DNA of 64,000 bases from an uncultured Dehalococcoidia bacterium (GCA_958296385.1 OY282494.1:281416-345415); one strand, 5' to 3'. Numbered from the stretch's first letter, positions 8,780-17,830 are shown. Translations and numbers: made by a program. Notes: generated by a model not told the origin, from the letters alone.

Positions 8780-9738
8780 TTCAGGCCGTAGCCGAATCCG
8801 AGGAGGCTGCGGGTGAGGGTGGCGGCCAGCAGCCAGCCCTTTTGCCGTCCGCTGAGGCGAGGGCGCTGGCGGAGTACGTCGTAATCCCGGCGTCGGATGG
8901 CCTCCAGGATTGCTATGCCGCCGCGGGTGAACAGGGCTACCGGGATGCGGGCCCGCCGGGGCAGCATCTCGACCAGCGGGGCGCCCTGCTGGAACAGGCT
9001 CATGGCCACGGCGCACTCGTGACGCAGCAGGGCGCGGAAGGCAGCGGTGGGCCGGCCGGCGGCGATGTCGGATTCGGCAACGCCAAACCGGGCCATGTCC
9101 TCAATGGGCAGATAGATGCGGCCCCGGTCTTGATAATCACGCGCTACGTCTTGCCAGAAATTGGTTAGTTGCAGGGCGGTGCAGGTGAAGTCGGCCAGAC
9201 TTTGCCGCTCGGCGTCGCGATGGCCGAAAAGGTACAGAAAAAGATGGCCTACCGGATTGGCCGAATGTTCGCAGTAGGCAAGCACGTCGTCAATGCTGGC
9301 GAAACGCCCGCTGCCCTGGTCAATGCGGTTGGCCTGAATCAGTTTGCGAAAGGGGGTATCGGGGATGTCAAACTTGGATACGGTGGCCTGCAAAGCGACG
9401 GTTACCGGGTGGGCGGGCTGGCCGTGATAGACGGCGTCCAGTTCCGATTGCCACCAGTCCAGCCGGGAGAGGCGGTGCTGCGCGGCGGCGGCGTCCAGCC
9501 GGCCGGGGTCGGCGGTGGCCGCGGCGAGCTGGGGGGGCAGCGCCTCATCGCCCAGGTCGTCCACCGTGCGGCACCAGGCGTAGATGGCGTACACGTGGGG
9601 GCGCCGGTCTTTGGGGGTAATCCAGCCGCCGACGTTGAAGTTCTCGTAGTGGCTGCGGGCCAGGCGCCGGCAGTAGCGGAACGCCTCCTCTACCGAGGGA
9701 GCGGCGGCGGCCGGCGGTGATTCAAGCAGGGCGGACAT
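8758..9738 (-). CDS. hpnC: Hydroxysqualene synthase HpnC
   Basis: 326 residues. Squalene/phytoene-synthase fold with HYENFNVGGW near the start, typical of HpnC, a first Asp-rich motif in YAWCRTVDDLGDE and a second in NFWQDVARDYQDRGRIYLP. HpnC converts presqualene diphosphate to hydroxysqualene. Its paralogue hpnD follows directly. The last residues (NAPAASQ) and the stop are part of a 23-bp tandem repeat shared with the intergenic spacer (8734-8779). It follows the yjbQ-like gene by 25 bp. Confidence 0.95.
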   Translation of the reverse strand: MSALLESPPAAAAPSVEEAFRYCRRLARSHYENFNVGGWITPKDRRPHVYAIYAWCRTVDDLGDEALPPQLAAATADPGRLDAAAAQHRLSRLDWWQSELDAVYHGQPAHPVTVALQATVSKFDIPDTPFRKLIQANRIDQGSGRFASIDDVLAYCEHSANPVGHLFLYLFGHRDAERQSLADFTCTALQLTNFWQDVARDYQDRGRIYLPIEDMARFGVAESDIAAGRPTAAFRALLRHECAVAMSLFQQGAPLVEMLPRRARIPVALFTRGGIAILEAIRRRDYDVLRQRPRLSGRQKGWLLAATLTRSLLGFGYGLNAPAASQ

Positions 9739-9763
9739 GATGTTTGACCGGCGGGGGCGGCCG

Positions 9764-10207
9764 TCAGTCGCCTACAATCTGGACCATGACCTCCCGGGGG
9801 CGGGGGTGGTCCAGCTCGATGAAAAAGATGCTTTGCCACTGACCGAAAGGCATCTTGCCGTCAATGAGGGGGATGGTTTCGCTGCAACCGAGCATCAGAT
9901 GTTGCAGGTGGGCGTGGCCGTTGGGCGACTCGGCCTCGGTCATGTTGACGGTGCGGATGGTGAAATCGTTGTGGCGATATTCGCCATGGCGGGGGCAAAT
10001 CTGCTCGAGAAAGCGGGCCATGTCCTCGATGAGCAGGGGCTCGTTCTCGTTGATTTTGACCGCCGCCGTAGTGTGGCGCGAATAGACGACCACGAAGCCG
10101 TTGCTGACGCGGGATTTGCCAACGCACTGTCTCACCCAATCCGTGATGTCGATGAACTGGGGAGCGTCGTCGGTGTTGACCTTGAGGGTGAAGTTCTTGG
10201 TTTTCAT
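9764..10207 (-). CDS. yjbQ: YjbQ family (UPF0047) protein
   Basis: 147 residues, the full length of this small domain. The family signature is seen in VVVYSRHTTAAVKINENEPLL, HGEYRHNDFTIRTVN with conserved histidines, HAHLQHLMLG and the C-terminal WQSIFFIELDHPRPREVMVQ. YjbQ proteins form trimers with a metal-like histidine site and have weak thiamine-phosphate synthase activity; the true role is unsettled. It sits between shc and hpnC in the hopanoid run, 60 bp from shc and 25 bp from hpnC. Nothing known links it to hopanoids, so this may be chance. Confidence 0.93.
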   Translation of the reverse strand: MKTKNFTLKVNTDDAPQFIDITDWVRQCVGKSRVSNGFVVVYSRHTTAAVKINENEPLLIEDMARFLEQICPRHGEYRHNDFTIRTVNMTEAESPNGHAHLQHLMLGCSETIPLIDGKMPFGQWQSIFFIELDHPRPREVMVQIVGD

Positions 10208-10267
10208 AACCTGCGAAAGATGGCGTGTCTGGGCTGGATGGGTGTTGAACGTGCTGGCGCCGGCGAA

Positions 10268-12490
10268 TCAGCCGGCCGAGTTTCCATCGGCGGAATAGCT
10301 GTCGGCGGAATAGCTGTCGGCGGAATAGCTGTCGGCGGAATAGCTGTCGGCGGAATAGCTGTCGGCGGAATAGCTGTCGGCGGAATAGCTGTCGGCGGAA
10401 TAGCCGTTGTCGGAATAGCCGTTGGGAGAATGGCCGTTCCGGTGGCTGGCGATGGGGCCGGGGTAGTCGTTGCGGCGGGCGCGGTAGCGGGACAGGGCCA
10501 GCAGGGGCCAGGTGTTGCGATAGAGATGGTAGTTAATCATAAAGCCGGCGGAGAGTTCCGGGCCTTGAAAGCCGCGTTCGCCGGGCTGGGGCAGGCGCTC
10601 CACCCGCTCGCCTTTCAGATAGCCGGGAAAGCCGGTGCCGGTGAAGTAGGGTTCGTCCCAATCGCCATCGGGACGCTGCGTGTCCAGCAGGTATTGTACG
10701 CCGCGATGGGTTGCGGGATGGTTGGCCCGGTCGGCGGCAATCAGGGCGATGACGGCCCAGGCGGTTTGGGATGCGGTGCTGGGGCCAACGCCGCGCTGGG
10801 ACGGGGCAACGTATGACGCGCAGGACTCGCCCCAACCGCCGTCGTCGTTCTGATGCGACACCAGCCAATCTACGGCCCGCTGTATAAAGGGTTCGTTCAT
10901 GTTCTGGCCGATGGATTCCAGGGCGGGCAGAACGGCGCCCAGGCCGTAGATATAGTTGACGCCCCATCGTCCGAACCAGCTGCCGTCGGGTTCCTGCTCG
11001 GCGCGGACGTAGCGATAGGCGGATTGCAGTTCGGCGGTATCGGCCCGGTGTCCGAGCTTGCCGTACATTTCGAGGACGTGGGCGGTGACGTCGGCGCTGG
11101 AGGGGTCAAGCACTTCGCCGAAATCGCTGAAGGCCAGGGCGGTGAGGTAGCTGTGGTTGTTGTTTTTGTCAAAGGACGCCCAGCCGCCGTCTTTGTTCTG
11201 CATACCGGAAACCCAGGTTACGGCCCGTTTGATGGCCCGGCGGCGGCGTTCGTCCTCGGCGTCGGGCAGTTTGGTGAGGAGCAGGGCCAGGACTACTTCG
11301 GCGGTGTCGTCGACGTCGGGATAGCAGTTGTTGTGGAACTCGAAAGCCCAGCCGCCGGGGGGGAGCCGGTTGGCCTGGATTTGCCAGTCGCCGCCGGCGA
11401 GAATCTGGCGGTCGAGGAGCCAGCGCGTGGCAGTTTCCAGCATGGGGTCGTGCACCGGGAGGCCGCTTTCGGCCAGGGCCTGCACAATCAGGCAGGTATC
11501 CCAAACGGGGGAAATGCAGCCTTGAATCGTCCAGCGGTCGTCTTTTTGGATGCCGAAACCGTCCAGGCCGGCGAAGCCGCGCCGGATGGCCGGGTGGTCG
11601 TCGGCGAAGCCGTAGGCTTTGAGGGCGATGAGGCTGTACACCCAGGGGGGCTGGATGCCGCCCCAGCTGCCATCCTGCTCCTGGTGTTCCAGAATCCAGC
11701 GGATGGCCTTGCGTTCGGCCCACCGGCGCACCGGGTTGGCCGGAATCCGGTTGTAGATGGACAGGATGCTTTTCTCCACCAGCATCAGCGCGCGGGCCAG
11801 GCTGAACCCCGGCGGTGAGGGTAGCGAGTAATCGGTGCCCTCCGGGCCATCGGGCAGCAGTTCGTCGATGGCGTGTTCGGGGGGTATTTTGCGGACGGGC
11901 TGGCGGGTGGACACGATGGAGAGGGGGACGATGCAGCCGCGGGCCCAGCTGGCGAAGCGGTAGATGTTGAACGGCGCCCAGTTGGGGACGAGCATCATTT
12001 CCGGCACCAGCCGGGGGGTGCCGTGCCATTTCCACTGGCCGAGCAGGGCCAGCCAGATGCGGGTAAAGACGCGCACGGCGGGCAGGCCGCCCCGGGCCAG
12101 AATGAACTCGCGGGCCCGGTGCATATGGCCGGCGTCGGGCGATTCGCCGCACAGTTTCAGGGCGAAGTAGCACTCTACGGTGGTAGATAAATCGCCGGGT
12201 GCGCCGTAGTAGATGGCCCAGGAGCCGTCGGAGCGCTGCTTGTCCAGCAGGTAGTTGACGATGTGCCGCTCGCGCTCCGGGTCGTGTCGCTCCAGAAACC
12301 GGCACAACATAACGTACTCGGCTTCCATAGTGTTGTTGGATTCCAGCTCCGCCCACCAGTAGCCGTCGCTATATTGGATGCGGCGGAAATACTCCTGTAG
12401 CCGGCTGATTGCATCGTCCAGGGCCGGACGGGCCGGGGCAGCAACGCCGGGGGCGCGTTGGGGTGCGGTGATTTGCGGCTGCTGTATCAT
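10268..12490 (-). CDS. shc: Squalene-hopene cyclase
   Basis: 740 residues; family members are usually 620-720. The catalytic DxDDTA motif occurs as DVDDTAEV at about residue 390, and several QW-type repeats are present, e.g. QEQDGSWGG, QNKDGGWASF, QEPDGSWFGRWG and QNDDGGWGES. The enzyme cyclises squalene to hopene/hopanol at the membrane surface. The conserved core ends near INYHLYRNTWPLLALSRYRARRN. After it come some 55 extra residues, most of them a tandem YSADS repeat encoded by perfect 15-bp units (10291-10395). The first codon is at 12490, 45 bp after hpnA. It belongs to the hpnHGA-shc-hpnCDE run. Confidence 0.96.
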   Translation of the reverse strand: MIQQPQITAPQRAPGVAAPARPALDDAISRLQEYFRRIQYSDGYWWAELESNNTMEAEYVMLCRFLERHDPERERHIVNYLLDKQRSDGSWAIYYGAPGDLSTTVECYFALKLCGESPDAGHMHRAREFILARGGLPAVRVFTRIWLALLGQWKWHGTPRLVPEMMLVPNWAPFNIYRFASWARGCIVPLSIVSTRQPVRKIPPEHAIDELLPDGPEGTDYSLPSPPGFSLARALMLVEKSILSIYNRIPANPVRRWAERKAIRWILEHQEQDGSWGGIQPPWVYSLIALKAYGFADDHPAIRRGFAGLDGFGIQKDDRWTIQGCISPVWDTCLIVQALAESGLPVHDPMLETATRWLLDRQILAGGDWQIQANRLPPGGWAFEFHNNCYPDVDDTAEVVLALLLTKLPDAEDERRRRAIKRAVTWVSGMQNKDGGWASFDKNNNHSYLTALAFSDFGEVLDPSSADVTAHVLEMYGKLGHRADTAELQSAYRYVRAEQEPDGSWFGRWGVNYIYGLGAVLPALESIGQNMNEPFIQRAVDWLVSHQNDDGGWGESCASYVAPSQRGVGPSTASQTAWAVIALIAADRANHPATHRGVQYLLDTQRPDGDWDEPYFTGTGFPGYLKGERVERLPQPGERGFQGPELSAGFMINYHLYRNTWPLLALSRYRARRNDYPGPIASHRNGHSPNGYSDNGYSADSYSADSYSADSYSADSYSADSYSADSYSADSYSADGNSAG
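10291..10440. repeat. 15-bp tandem repeat array encoding the Shc C-terminal tail
   Basis: Seven identical copies of cggaatagctgtcgg occupy 10291-10395. Three diverged units (10396-10410, 10411-10425, 10426-10440) follow on the shc-proximal side, and a degenerate unit precedes at 10276-10290. On the coding (minus) strand the unit encodes a five-residue YSADS cycle, so copy number can change without a frameshift. Identity of the copies means recent expansion or ongoing slippage. Confidence 0.97.
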
Positions 12491-12535
12491 GTTCCGATAT
12501 ATTGGATAGAATCTTGCGGCGCGGGCAATTGCGGC

Positions 12536-13573
12536 TCAGCGGCGGTCGCTGAAGTATCCGTGATTGGCGAACCAGCGCACTGCGTTTTCGAGAGCCGATT
12601 CTACCGAGTTTTGGGGCATACCAAGCTGCGCGACGGCCTTGCGGCTGGTGACGTACATGGGATGGCGGGCTACTTTGATGCCCTCGACGGGAATGGTGGG
12701 TTGGCGGCGCAGCAGGCTGCCCTCTACCGCTTCATCCAGATAAGCGGCGCTCAGGGCCAGCCAGAACGGTAGGCGGATGCGGGGGGCGCGGCGTCCGGTA
12801 ATCTGGGCCAGCATCTCAAACACCTGGCGCAGGGGCAGGTTGCGGTTGCCGAGGATGTAACGCTGGCCGGGTACGCCGCGCTCCATCGCCAGTATATGCC
12901 CCTCGGCAACGTCGGCAACGTCAACCAGGTTCATGCCGGCGCTGATGTAAGCGGGGATGCGGCCGCGCGCAAAGTCCAGGGGGATGCGGCCGGTGGGGGT
13001 GGGTTTGACGTCCCAGGCGCCGACGGGGGCGCAGGGGTTGACCACTACAACGGGGAGGCCGGCGTCGTTGGCGCGCAGGGCCAGCTGTTCGGACTGGAAC
13101 TTGGAGCGTTTGTAGTGTCCAATCAGACGGGCCGTATTTAGCGGCGTGTCCTCATTTCCGCACCGATAGTCGTCATCGGGTAAAGCATCGGCGGCGTCCG
13201 GGGGGGCGGCATCGGGCAGGCCGATGGTTGATACGGAGCTGGTGAACACGACGCGGGCGATGCCGGCCTCTTGAGCGGCGGTGAGGATGTTTTGGGTGCC
13301 GTCAACGTTGGAGCGGTATAGGTCGGCGGGCCGGGGCGACCAGAAAGCGTAGGTGGCGGCGCAGTGGTAAATCCGGCTGCACCCGGACATCGCCCGGCGC
13401 AGAGAGGGCAAGTCGCAAAGGTCGCCGGCGCACTGCCGGATGCCGGTATCCCGGATGGCCAGGTCGTTGGCGCCGGGGCGCACCAGGGCGCGCACATCCT
13501 CGCCACGCTGCCACAGGGCGCGGGCTACGTTGCCGCCGATAAAGCCGGTGGCGCCGGTTACCAGCGTAGTCAT
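12536..13573 (-). CDS. hpnA: Hopanoid-associated sugar epimerase HpnA
   Basis: 345 residues from the ATG at 13573; the open frame continues upstream but overlaps hpnG. Extended SDR with LVTGATGFIGGNVARAL at the N-terminus and the catalytic Tyr-x3-Lys in GHYKRSK, followed by VVVNPCAPVGAWD. HpnA is a marker of hopanoid clusters; its substrate is not established. Start and hpnG stop overlap by ATGA (13570-13573). Gene order hpnH-hpnG-hpnA-shc supports the call over other NAD epimerases. Confidence 0.9.
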   Translation of the reverse strand: MTTLVTGATGFIGGNVARALWQRGEDVRALVRPGANDLAIRDTGIRQCAGDLCDLPSLRRAMSGCSRIYHCAATYAFWSPRPADLYRSNVDGTQNILTAAQEAGIARVVFTSSVSTIGLPDAAPPDAADALPDDDYRCGNEDTPLNTARLIGHYKRSKFQSEQLALRANDAGLPVVVVNPCAPVGAWDVKPTPTGRIPLDFARGRIPAYISAGMNLVDVADVAEGHILAMERGVPGQRYILGNRNLPLRQVFEMLAQITGRRAPRIRLPFWLALSAAYLDEAVEGSLLRRQPTIPVEGIKVARHPMYVTSRKAVAQLGMPQNSVESALENAVRWFANHGYFSDRR

Positions 13574-14274
13574 ACGCGCACCGCCCCGGCTAACGAGTTG
13601 GATGAGACGTGGGCGGCAACGAACGCGGCAACGCACCGGGCAAGGCTGCGCCGGGCGACTTGCGCCTGGCCGGCTAACCGGGCCAGCTGCGGGAGGCGGC
13701 CCGGACGGGCGATGGTTTGCATTGCAATGGATGCCGGGGCCGCAGCGTTGCCGATGTAGTCCGGGATGGTCTGTTCCGCCGTATCCAACACGGCGCGGAT
13801 GGAGGCGAAAGGTATGCTGGCGGCTTGGGCCGTTTGGGCAACCCAATAGTCCTCCATATTTACGGAGGCGGCGCCGTGCTGACGCCACAGGGTTTGCTTG
13901 GCGGCGGCGTTGGCGATTGCCGGCGTGGTGATGGACGGTGCGGCGGCGGCGCTGACGGGGGCGTTGCTGCTTTGGGCGGCGGAGTGAATCGCGGCCAGCA
14001 GGGTGGCAGCGGCGGGGATTGCGGGGGCGCCGTCGGCACACTGAAAGGCGGCGGCGGCGTGCAGGTCTCCGGTGGCAAGGTGGGGGGATGCTGCGCCGCA
14101 GAATCCGACCATCAGGATGGCGTCGGCGCCGGCGGCGATTTGCGCGGCGGCGGCGGATGCGGCCGGCCGGCCGATGCCGACGACGTGCAGGGATAGTTGC
14201 GCCGGGTTGGGCCGGCCGAGGCGGCGTCGGATACCGCTCAATTCGGTGGGCATTGGAGCGAGGATTGCCAGCAT
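13570..14274 (-). CDS. hpnG: Hopanoid-associated phosphorylase HpnG
   Basis: 234 residues from the ATG at 14274 (MLAILAPMPTEL); further upstream the frame is Arg-rich and lies in the spacer after hpnH. Nucleoside-phosphorylase fold: GIGRPAASAAAAQI, GADAILMVGFCGAA and SVNMEDYWVAQ, where the last corresponds to the purine-binding EME-like region. HpnG removes adenine from adenosylhopane by phosphorolysis, giving phosphoribohopane. The Ala-rich composition is extreme. It is directly downstream of hpnH and overlaps hpnA by four bases, so the three would be made together. Confidence 0.88.
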   Translation of the reverse strand: MLAILAPMPTELSGIRRRLGRPNPAQLSLHVVGIGRPAASAAAAQIAAGADAILMVGFCGAASPHLATGDLHAAAAFQCADGAPAIPAAATLLAAIHSAAQSSNAPVSAAAAPSITTPAIANAAAKQTLWRQHGAASVNMEDYWVAQTAQAASIPFASIRAVLDTAEQTIPDYIGNAAAPASIAMQTIARPGRLPQLARLAGQAQVARRSLARCVAAFVAAHVSSNSLAGAVRV

Positions 14275-14324
14275 CGCAGTTTGTTCCGGCGGTTGGTGGG
14301 GGTTAGGCAGTGCGGCGCGCGCGG

Positions 14325-15401
14325 TTAGCCTACGCTGATACCGCCCCGGCTGGCGGCGCCGGACTTGATGAACGTAACCCACTCGCGGGGCTTGCCGATG
14401 GCGTTGAATATCGTTGCCGACTCAAAGCCGCAGTGCATCATACAGTTGCTGCAACGGGGGTCGCGGCCCACGCCGTACTGCTCCTCCCACAGTTTGGGTT
14501 CGTAGAGGTCGGCTACGTCGTCGGTATGTTCGTCGGCCAGGGGGTAGCAGGGCTTGCGCCAGCCCATTACGGTGTAGGTGGGGTTAGACCAGGCGGTGCA
14601 CTGGTACTCCCGGTCGCCGCGCAGGAAGTTCAGGTACAGCGGGTTGTTGTAAAAGCGCATCCCTTCCATACGGGTTGGGTCCAGCAGATTGCGGAACACT
14701 TTGCGCGATTCCTGGCGGGTGAGGAACAGGTCCTGATCGGGGGCGTCCTCGAAGTCGTAGCCGGGGGAAAGCATGGAACCCTCAACGCCGAGGTCGCTGA
14801 CGTAGCGGAACATCTCGCGCAGGTCGTCCACGTCGCTGTTGCGAAAGACGGTGGTGTTGGTGCAGACGCGGTAGCCTTTATCCACCGCCAGCCGAATTCC
14901 GTTGACGGCCCGGTTGAATACCCCGGAACGGGCTACCGATTCATCGTGCTTTTCCTCCATGCCGTCCATGTGGATGACCCAGCAGAAGTACTTGGAGGGG
15001 GGGATTTTGTCCAGCATACGGGGCAGCAGGAGGGCGTTGGTGCAGCAATAGACGAAGTATTTCTCGGCGACCAGCGTGTTGATAATCTCGTCGATGTGGG
15101 GGTGGATGGTGGGTTCGCCGCCGGCGATGGACACGATGGGGGCGCCGGATTTATGGACGGCGTCCATTGCCTCGGCAACGGGCATCATTTTGTCCAGCAC
15201 GCCGCGATATTCCCGGATGCGGCCACAGCCGATGCAGGCCAGGTTGCACATTTCCAGCGGCTCCAGCATGGTTACCAGAGGAAAGCGCTTGCGGCCGCGC
15301 AGGCGGTTTTTCAGGATGTACCAACCCGTCCGCACACCCAGCTCCATAGGGCGCTTGGCCGGCTTGACGACGGCAGGGTTATCTTTCAAGGTCTGAACCA
15401 T
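14325..15401 (-). CDS. hpnH: Adenosyl-hopene transferase HpnH (radical SAM)
   Basis: 358 residues. The radical-SAM cluster motif is CNLACIGC, with Cys52, Cys56 and Cys59 (C-x3-C-x2-C), followed by SIAGGEPTIH, the SAM-binding GGE motif. HpnH couples the 5'-deoxyadenosyl radical to hopene to make adenosylhopane, the first step of side-chain extension. A C-terminal Cys group (DPRCSNCMMHCGFES) is characteristic of the family. It heads the hpnH-hpnG-hpnA-shc part of the run, 39 bp after the polyprenyl synthase. Confidence 0.95.
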   Translation of the reverse strand: MVQTLKDNPAVVKPAKRPMELGVRTGWYILKNRLRGRKRFPLVTMLEPLEMCNLACIGCGRIREYRGVLDKMMPVAEAMDAVHKSGAPIVSIAGGEPTIHPHIDEIINTLVAEKYFVYCCTNALLLPRMLDKIPPSKYFCWVIHMDGMEEKHDESVARSGVFNRAVNGIRLAVDKGYRVCTNTTVFRNSDVDDLREMFRYVSDLGVEGSMLSPGYDFEDAPDQDLFLTRQESRKVFRNLLDPTRMEGMRFYNNPLYLNFLRGDREYQCTAWSNPTYTVMGWRKPCYPLADEHTDDVADLYEPKLWEEQYGVGRDPRCSNCMMHCGFESATIFNAIGKPREWVTFIKSGAASRGGISVG

Positions 15402-15440
15402 TAGGCGGTCTCCGTTGGGATACGGTCGGATACGGTTCGG

Positions 15441-16550
15441 CTAGAACAGGCGACGGGAGAGGAAATCGACCAGTTTGTCGGCTTCATCGGTGGCCCAGGG
15501 GGGCAATTCCAGCCGGGCCAGGGCCGTGCGGGCCTGGTCGGCCGTTGCTACGGTGAGGCGGTCGGTTTGGCGGGCGGCGCCGAGGTCATCGAGTATGTCC
15601 ATCACCTGGGCAACGTCGGATTCGTCGAGGGTTGCCTTGGCGTACAGGCGCAGCAGCTCGGCGCGGGCCGGGCCGGTAGCGGTCTGAAAGGCGTACACTA
15701 CGGGGTAGCTCTTTTTGCGCTGCACGATGTCGCTGTCGGCGGGCTTGCCGGTGATGGCCTCATCGCCCCAAACGCCGAGGTAGTCATCGCGAATCTGGAA
15801 CAGGCGGCCCACGGCGCGGCCAAAGCCGGCAACGCCGGTGATGGTGTCGGCGTCGTCGGTAGCGATGGCGGCGCCAATCTCCAGACTGCACCGGATGAGG
15901 GCGCCGGTTTTAAGGGCAATCATCTCCAGGTATTCGTCGGCGCCGATAGTTTCCCGCTGCTCAAATTGCAGGTCGCGGCACTGGCCCTCAATCATCTGGA
16001 GGTAGCTGTCGGTGAGCAGGCCGGACACGCGGATGGCGGTGTGCGGGGGGATGCTGGCGTCAAATTGCAGGGTGGTTAAATCGCCCAGGGACTGCATGGC
16101 ATCGCCGGCTACCAGCGCGCGGGGCGTGCCCCAAATGGCCCACACGGTGGGCTGATGGCGGCGCTCCTCGCCCTGGTCCTGGATGTCGTCGTGGACGAGG
16201 GAGAAGTTGTGGATGAGTTCCAAAGCGGCGGCGGCGGCGGCGGCGTGGGCGGGTTCGCCCTGCAAGGCGTCGCAGGCAAAAATGCAGAGGGTGGGGCGCA
16301 GGGCTTTGCCCTGAGATGCGGGAGTGGGCGACGGTACGCCATCCGTATCTGACCAGCCGAGATGGTAGCGGAGTACGGCGTTGACCGGGTGCGCGTCGGC
16401 GGGAGGCACGTTGCCGGCCAGCGCGTGTTCCACGTAGGAACGATAACGGTCGAACATACCGGGCAAGGCCGGGCCGGTATCGTCGGCAACCGAAAGGGGT
16501 TGGCGGGCCAGCGGGTAAGCCGCCCTGGGTGCGGTTGGTGATGTGCCCAT
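15441..16550 (-). CDS. Polyprenyl diphosphate synthase (trans-isoprenyl type)
   Basis: 369 residues from the ATG at 16550; an upstream in-frame extension to 16721 is Arg-rich and unlike the family. The first Asp-rich motif is VHDDIQDQGEERR (DDIQD at residues 121-125), and the second reads QIRDDYLGVWGD, with Gly where DDxxD has its last Asp, a variant seen in many GGPP-synthase-like proteins. The short linker between Asp pairs and the lack of bulky residues do not settle chain length. Placed just before hpnH, it probably supplies farnesyl diphosphate to HpnD, or GGPP for other lipids. Confidence 0.88.
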   Translation of the reverse strand: MGTSPTAPRAAYPLARQPLSVADDTGPALPGMFDRYRSYVEHALAGNVPPADAHPVNAVLRYHLGWSDTDGVPSPTPASQGKALRPTLCIFACDALQGEPAHAAAAAAALELIHNFSLVHDDIQDQGEERRHQPTVWAIWGTPRALVAGDAMQSLGDLTTLQFDASIPPHTAIRVSGLLTDSYLQMIEGQCRDLQFEQRETIGADEYLEMIALKTGALIRCSLEIGAAIATDDADTITGVAGFGRAVGRLFQIRDDYLGVWGDEAITGKPADSDIVQRKKSYPVVYAFQTATGPARAELLRLYAKATLDESDVAQVMDILDDLGAARQTDRLTVATADQARTALARLELPPWATDEADKLVDFLSRRLF

Positions 16551-16732
16551 GATGCGTGGCCTGCCGAACAGGGGAAAGGTACGGGTCAGCGCGGCGCGCC
16601 GTGTAACAGTGGGGACTGTTTTCCAACGATGGTTGAATGTAGCCGACTGCCGGCGGCCTGTCAAGCAAAGCGGCCGCGCCTTTGCGCGCCTTTCTGCCCC
16701 GGCGATTGTTCCGGATGGCAAGGGGGATGCGT

Positions 16733-17830
16733 TCAGGATGCGGTGACGTAAGCCTGGCAGAGGCGGGCGCCGTCGAGTACTTCGCTGATGCTGGCAGTTT
16801 CGCGGGTGGTGTGGAAATCGCGCACGCCGATGCCTACGGGCAGGGCGGCGATGCCATGCTCAAAGAATACGTTGGCGTCGGAACCGCCGCCGGTGGTTTC
16901 AAAGACGGGGTGCAGGCCGATTTGCCGCACGGCCTGCGCGATGCCGGCCAGGGCCGGGTGGTCATCGGGAACCTGGTAGGCCCGGTACTGGCTGCGGATG
17001 TTCACGTCTATGCTGGCGGTGGGGAACAGACGGCCTATCTGGTCAAAGACCCGGTAGAACTCGCCGGTGTAGTTGTCCAGCTTGGCCTGGCTGCGGGAGC
17101 GGATTTCGCCGTCTATAAAGGCGGATTCGGGTACGATGTTGCGCTTGAGGCCGCCGTTCAGCACGCCGACGTTGCTGGTAGTTTCGTGGTCGATGCGGCC
17201 CAACGGGATTCGGGTCAGGACGTGGGCGGCGACCAGCAGGGCGGAGGTGCCGTTCTCCGGTTCCAGGCCGGCGTGGGCGGCTACTCCGGTGATGGAACCC
17301 TGCACGACGTTTTGCGCCGGGGCGCCGACGCAGATGCGGCTGACCGGGCCCTCGCCGTCAAAGACGATGCCGGCGGCGGCGTGCAGCAGGGAGAAATCCA
17401 GGTTGCGCGCGCCGTTCAGCCCGCCTTCCTCGGCACGGGAGAACACCACCTGCACGGGGCGCATGGGCAGCCCGGACGCGATGGCGGCGGCGAGGCCCTC
17501 CATCACGATGGCGAGGCCGGCCTTGCAGTCGCCGCCGAGGATGGTGGTGCCGTCGGAACGCAGGGTATCGCCGTCCAGCGCGGGCTTGATGCCGCGTCCG
17601 GGTTCTACGGTGTCCATGTGGGCGGAGAGCAGCACCGGGGGCGTTCCGGCGGCGGCGGATGCGCCGGGCAGATTGGCTATCAGATTGCCGTAGTCATCGT
17701 GGAGCACGTCGGCGCCTAGCGCGGCCAGCTGGCGGGTAAGATGGGCGTCAATGGCATCCTCCGCGCCGGTGGGACTGTCAATGCGGATGAGGTCAATCAA
17801 AGTTCGGGTGAGGCGTTCGCGGTTGAGCAT
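16733..17830 (-). CDS. M20 family metallopeptidase (peptidase T-like)
   Basis: 365 residues. Metal-site motifs: SAHMDTVEPG with His71 and Asp73; ILGGDCKAGLA with Asp101 (the usual second Asp is Cys here); and Glu134-Glu135 in SRAEEGGLNG. A late TGGGSDANVFFEHG supplies another region of the site. This matches the PepT-like branch of M20, cytosolic amino- or tripeptidases with two zinc ions. A GAGGAGACC ribosome-binding site precedes the ATG at 17830. It is the first gene of the minus-strand run; a link with hopanoid synthesis is not expected. Confidence 0.88.
   Translation of the reverse strand: MLNRERLTRTLIDLIRIDSPTGAEDAIDAHLTRQLAALGADVLHDDYGNLIANLPGASAAAGTPPVLLSAHMDTVEPGRGIKPALDGDTLRSDGTTILGGDCKAGLAIVMEGLAAAIASGLPMRPVQVVFSRAEEGGLNGARNLDFSLLHAAAGIVFDGEGPVSRICVGAPAQNVVQGSITGVAAHAGLEPENGTSALLVAAHVLTRIPLGRIDHETTSNVGVLNGGLKRNIVPESAFIDGEIRSRSQAKLDNYTGEFYRVFDQIGRLFPTASIDVNIRSQYRAYQVPDDHPALAGIAQAVRQIGLHPVFETTGGGSDANVFFEHGIAALPVGIGVRDFHTTRETASISEVLDGARLCQAYVTAS

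Noticed and set aside
10291-10395. Possible CRISPR array
   Set aside because: Units are directly abutting 15-mers without spacers, inside a coding frame. The same applies to the 32-bp and 54-bp repeats.
9737-10816. Plus-strand frame with GIAVGGIAVG repeats
   Set aside because: It is the antisense reading of the shc 15-bp repeat and of yjbQ.
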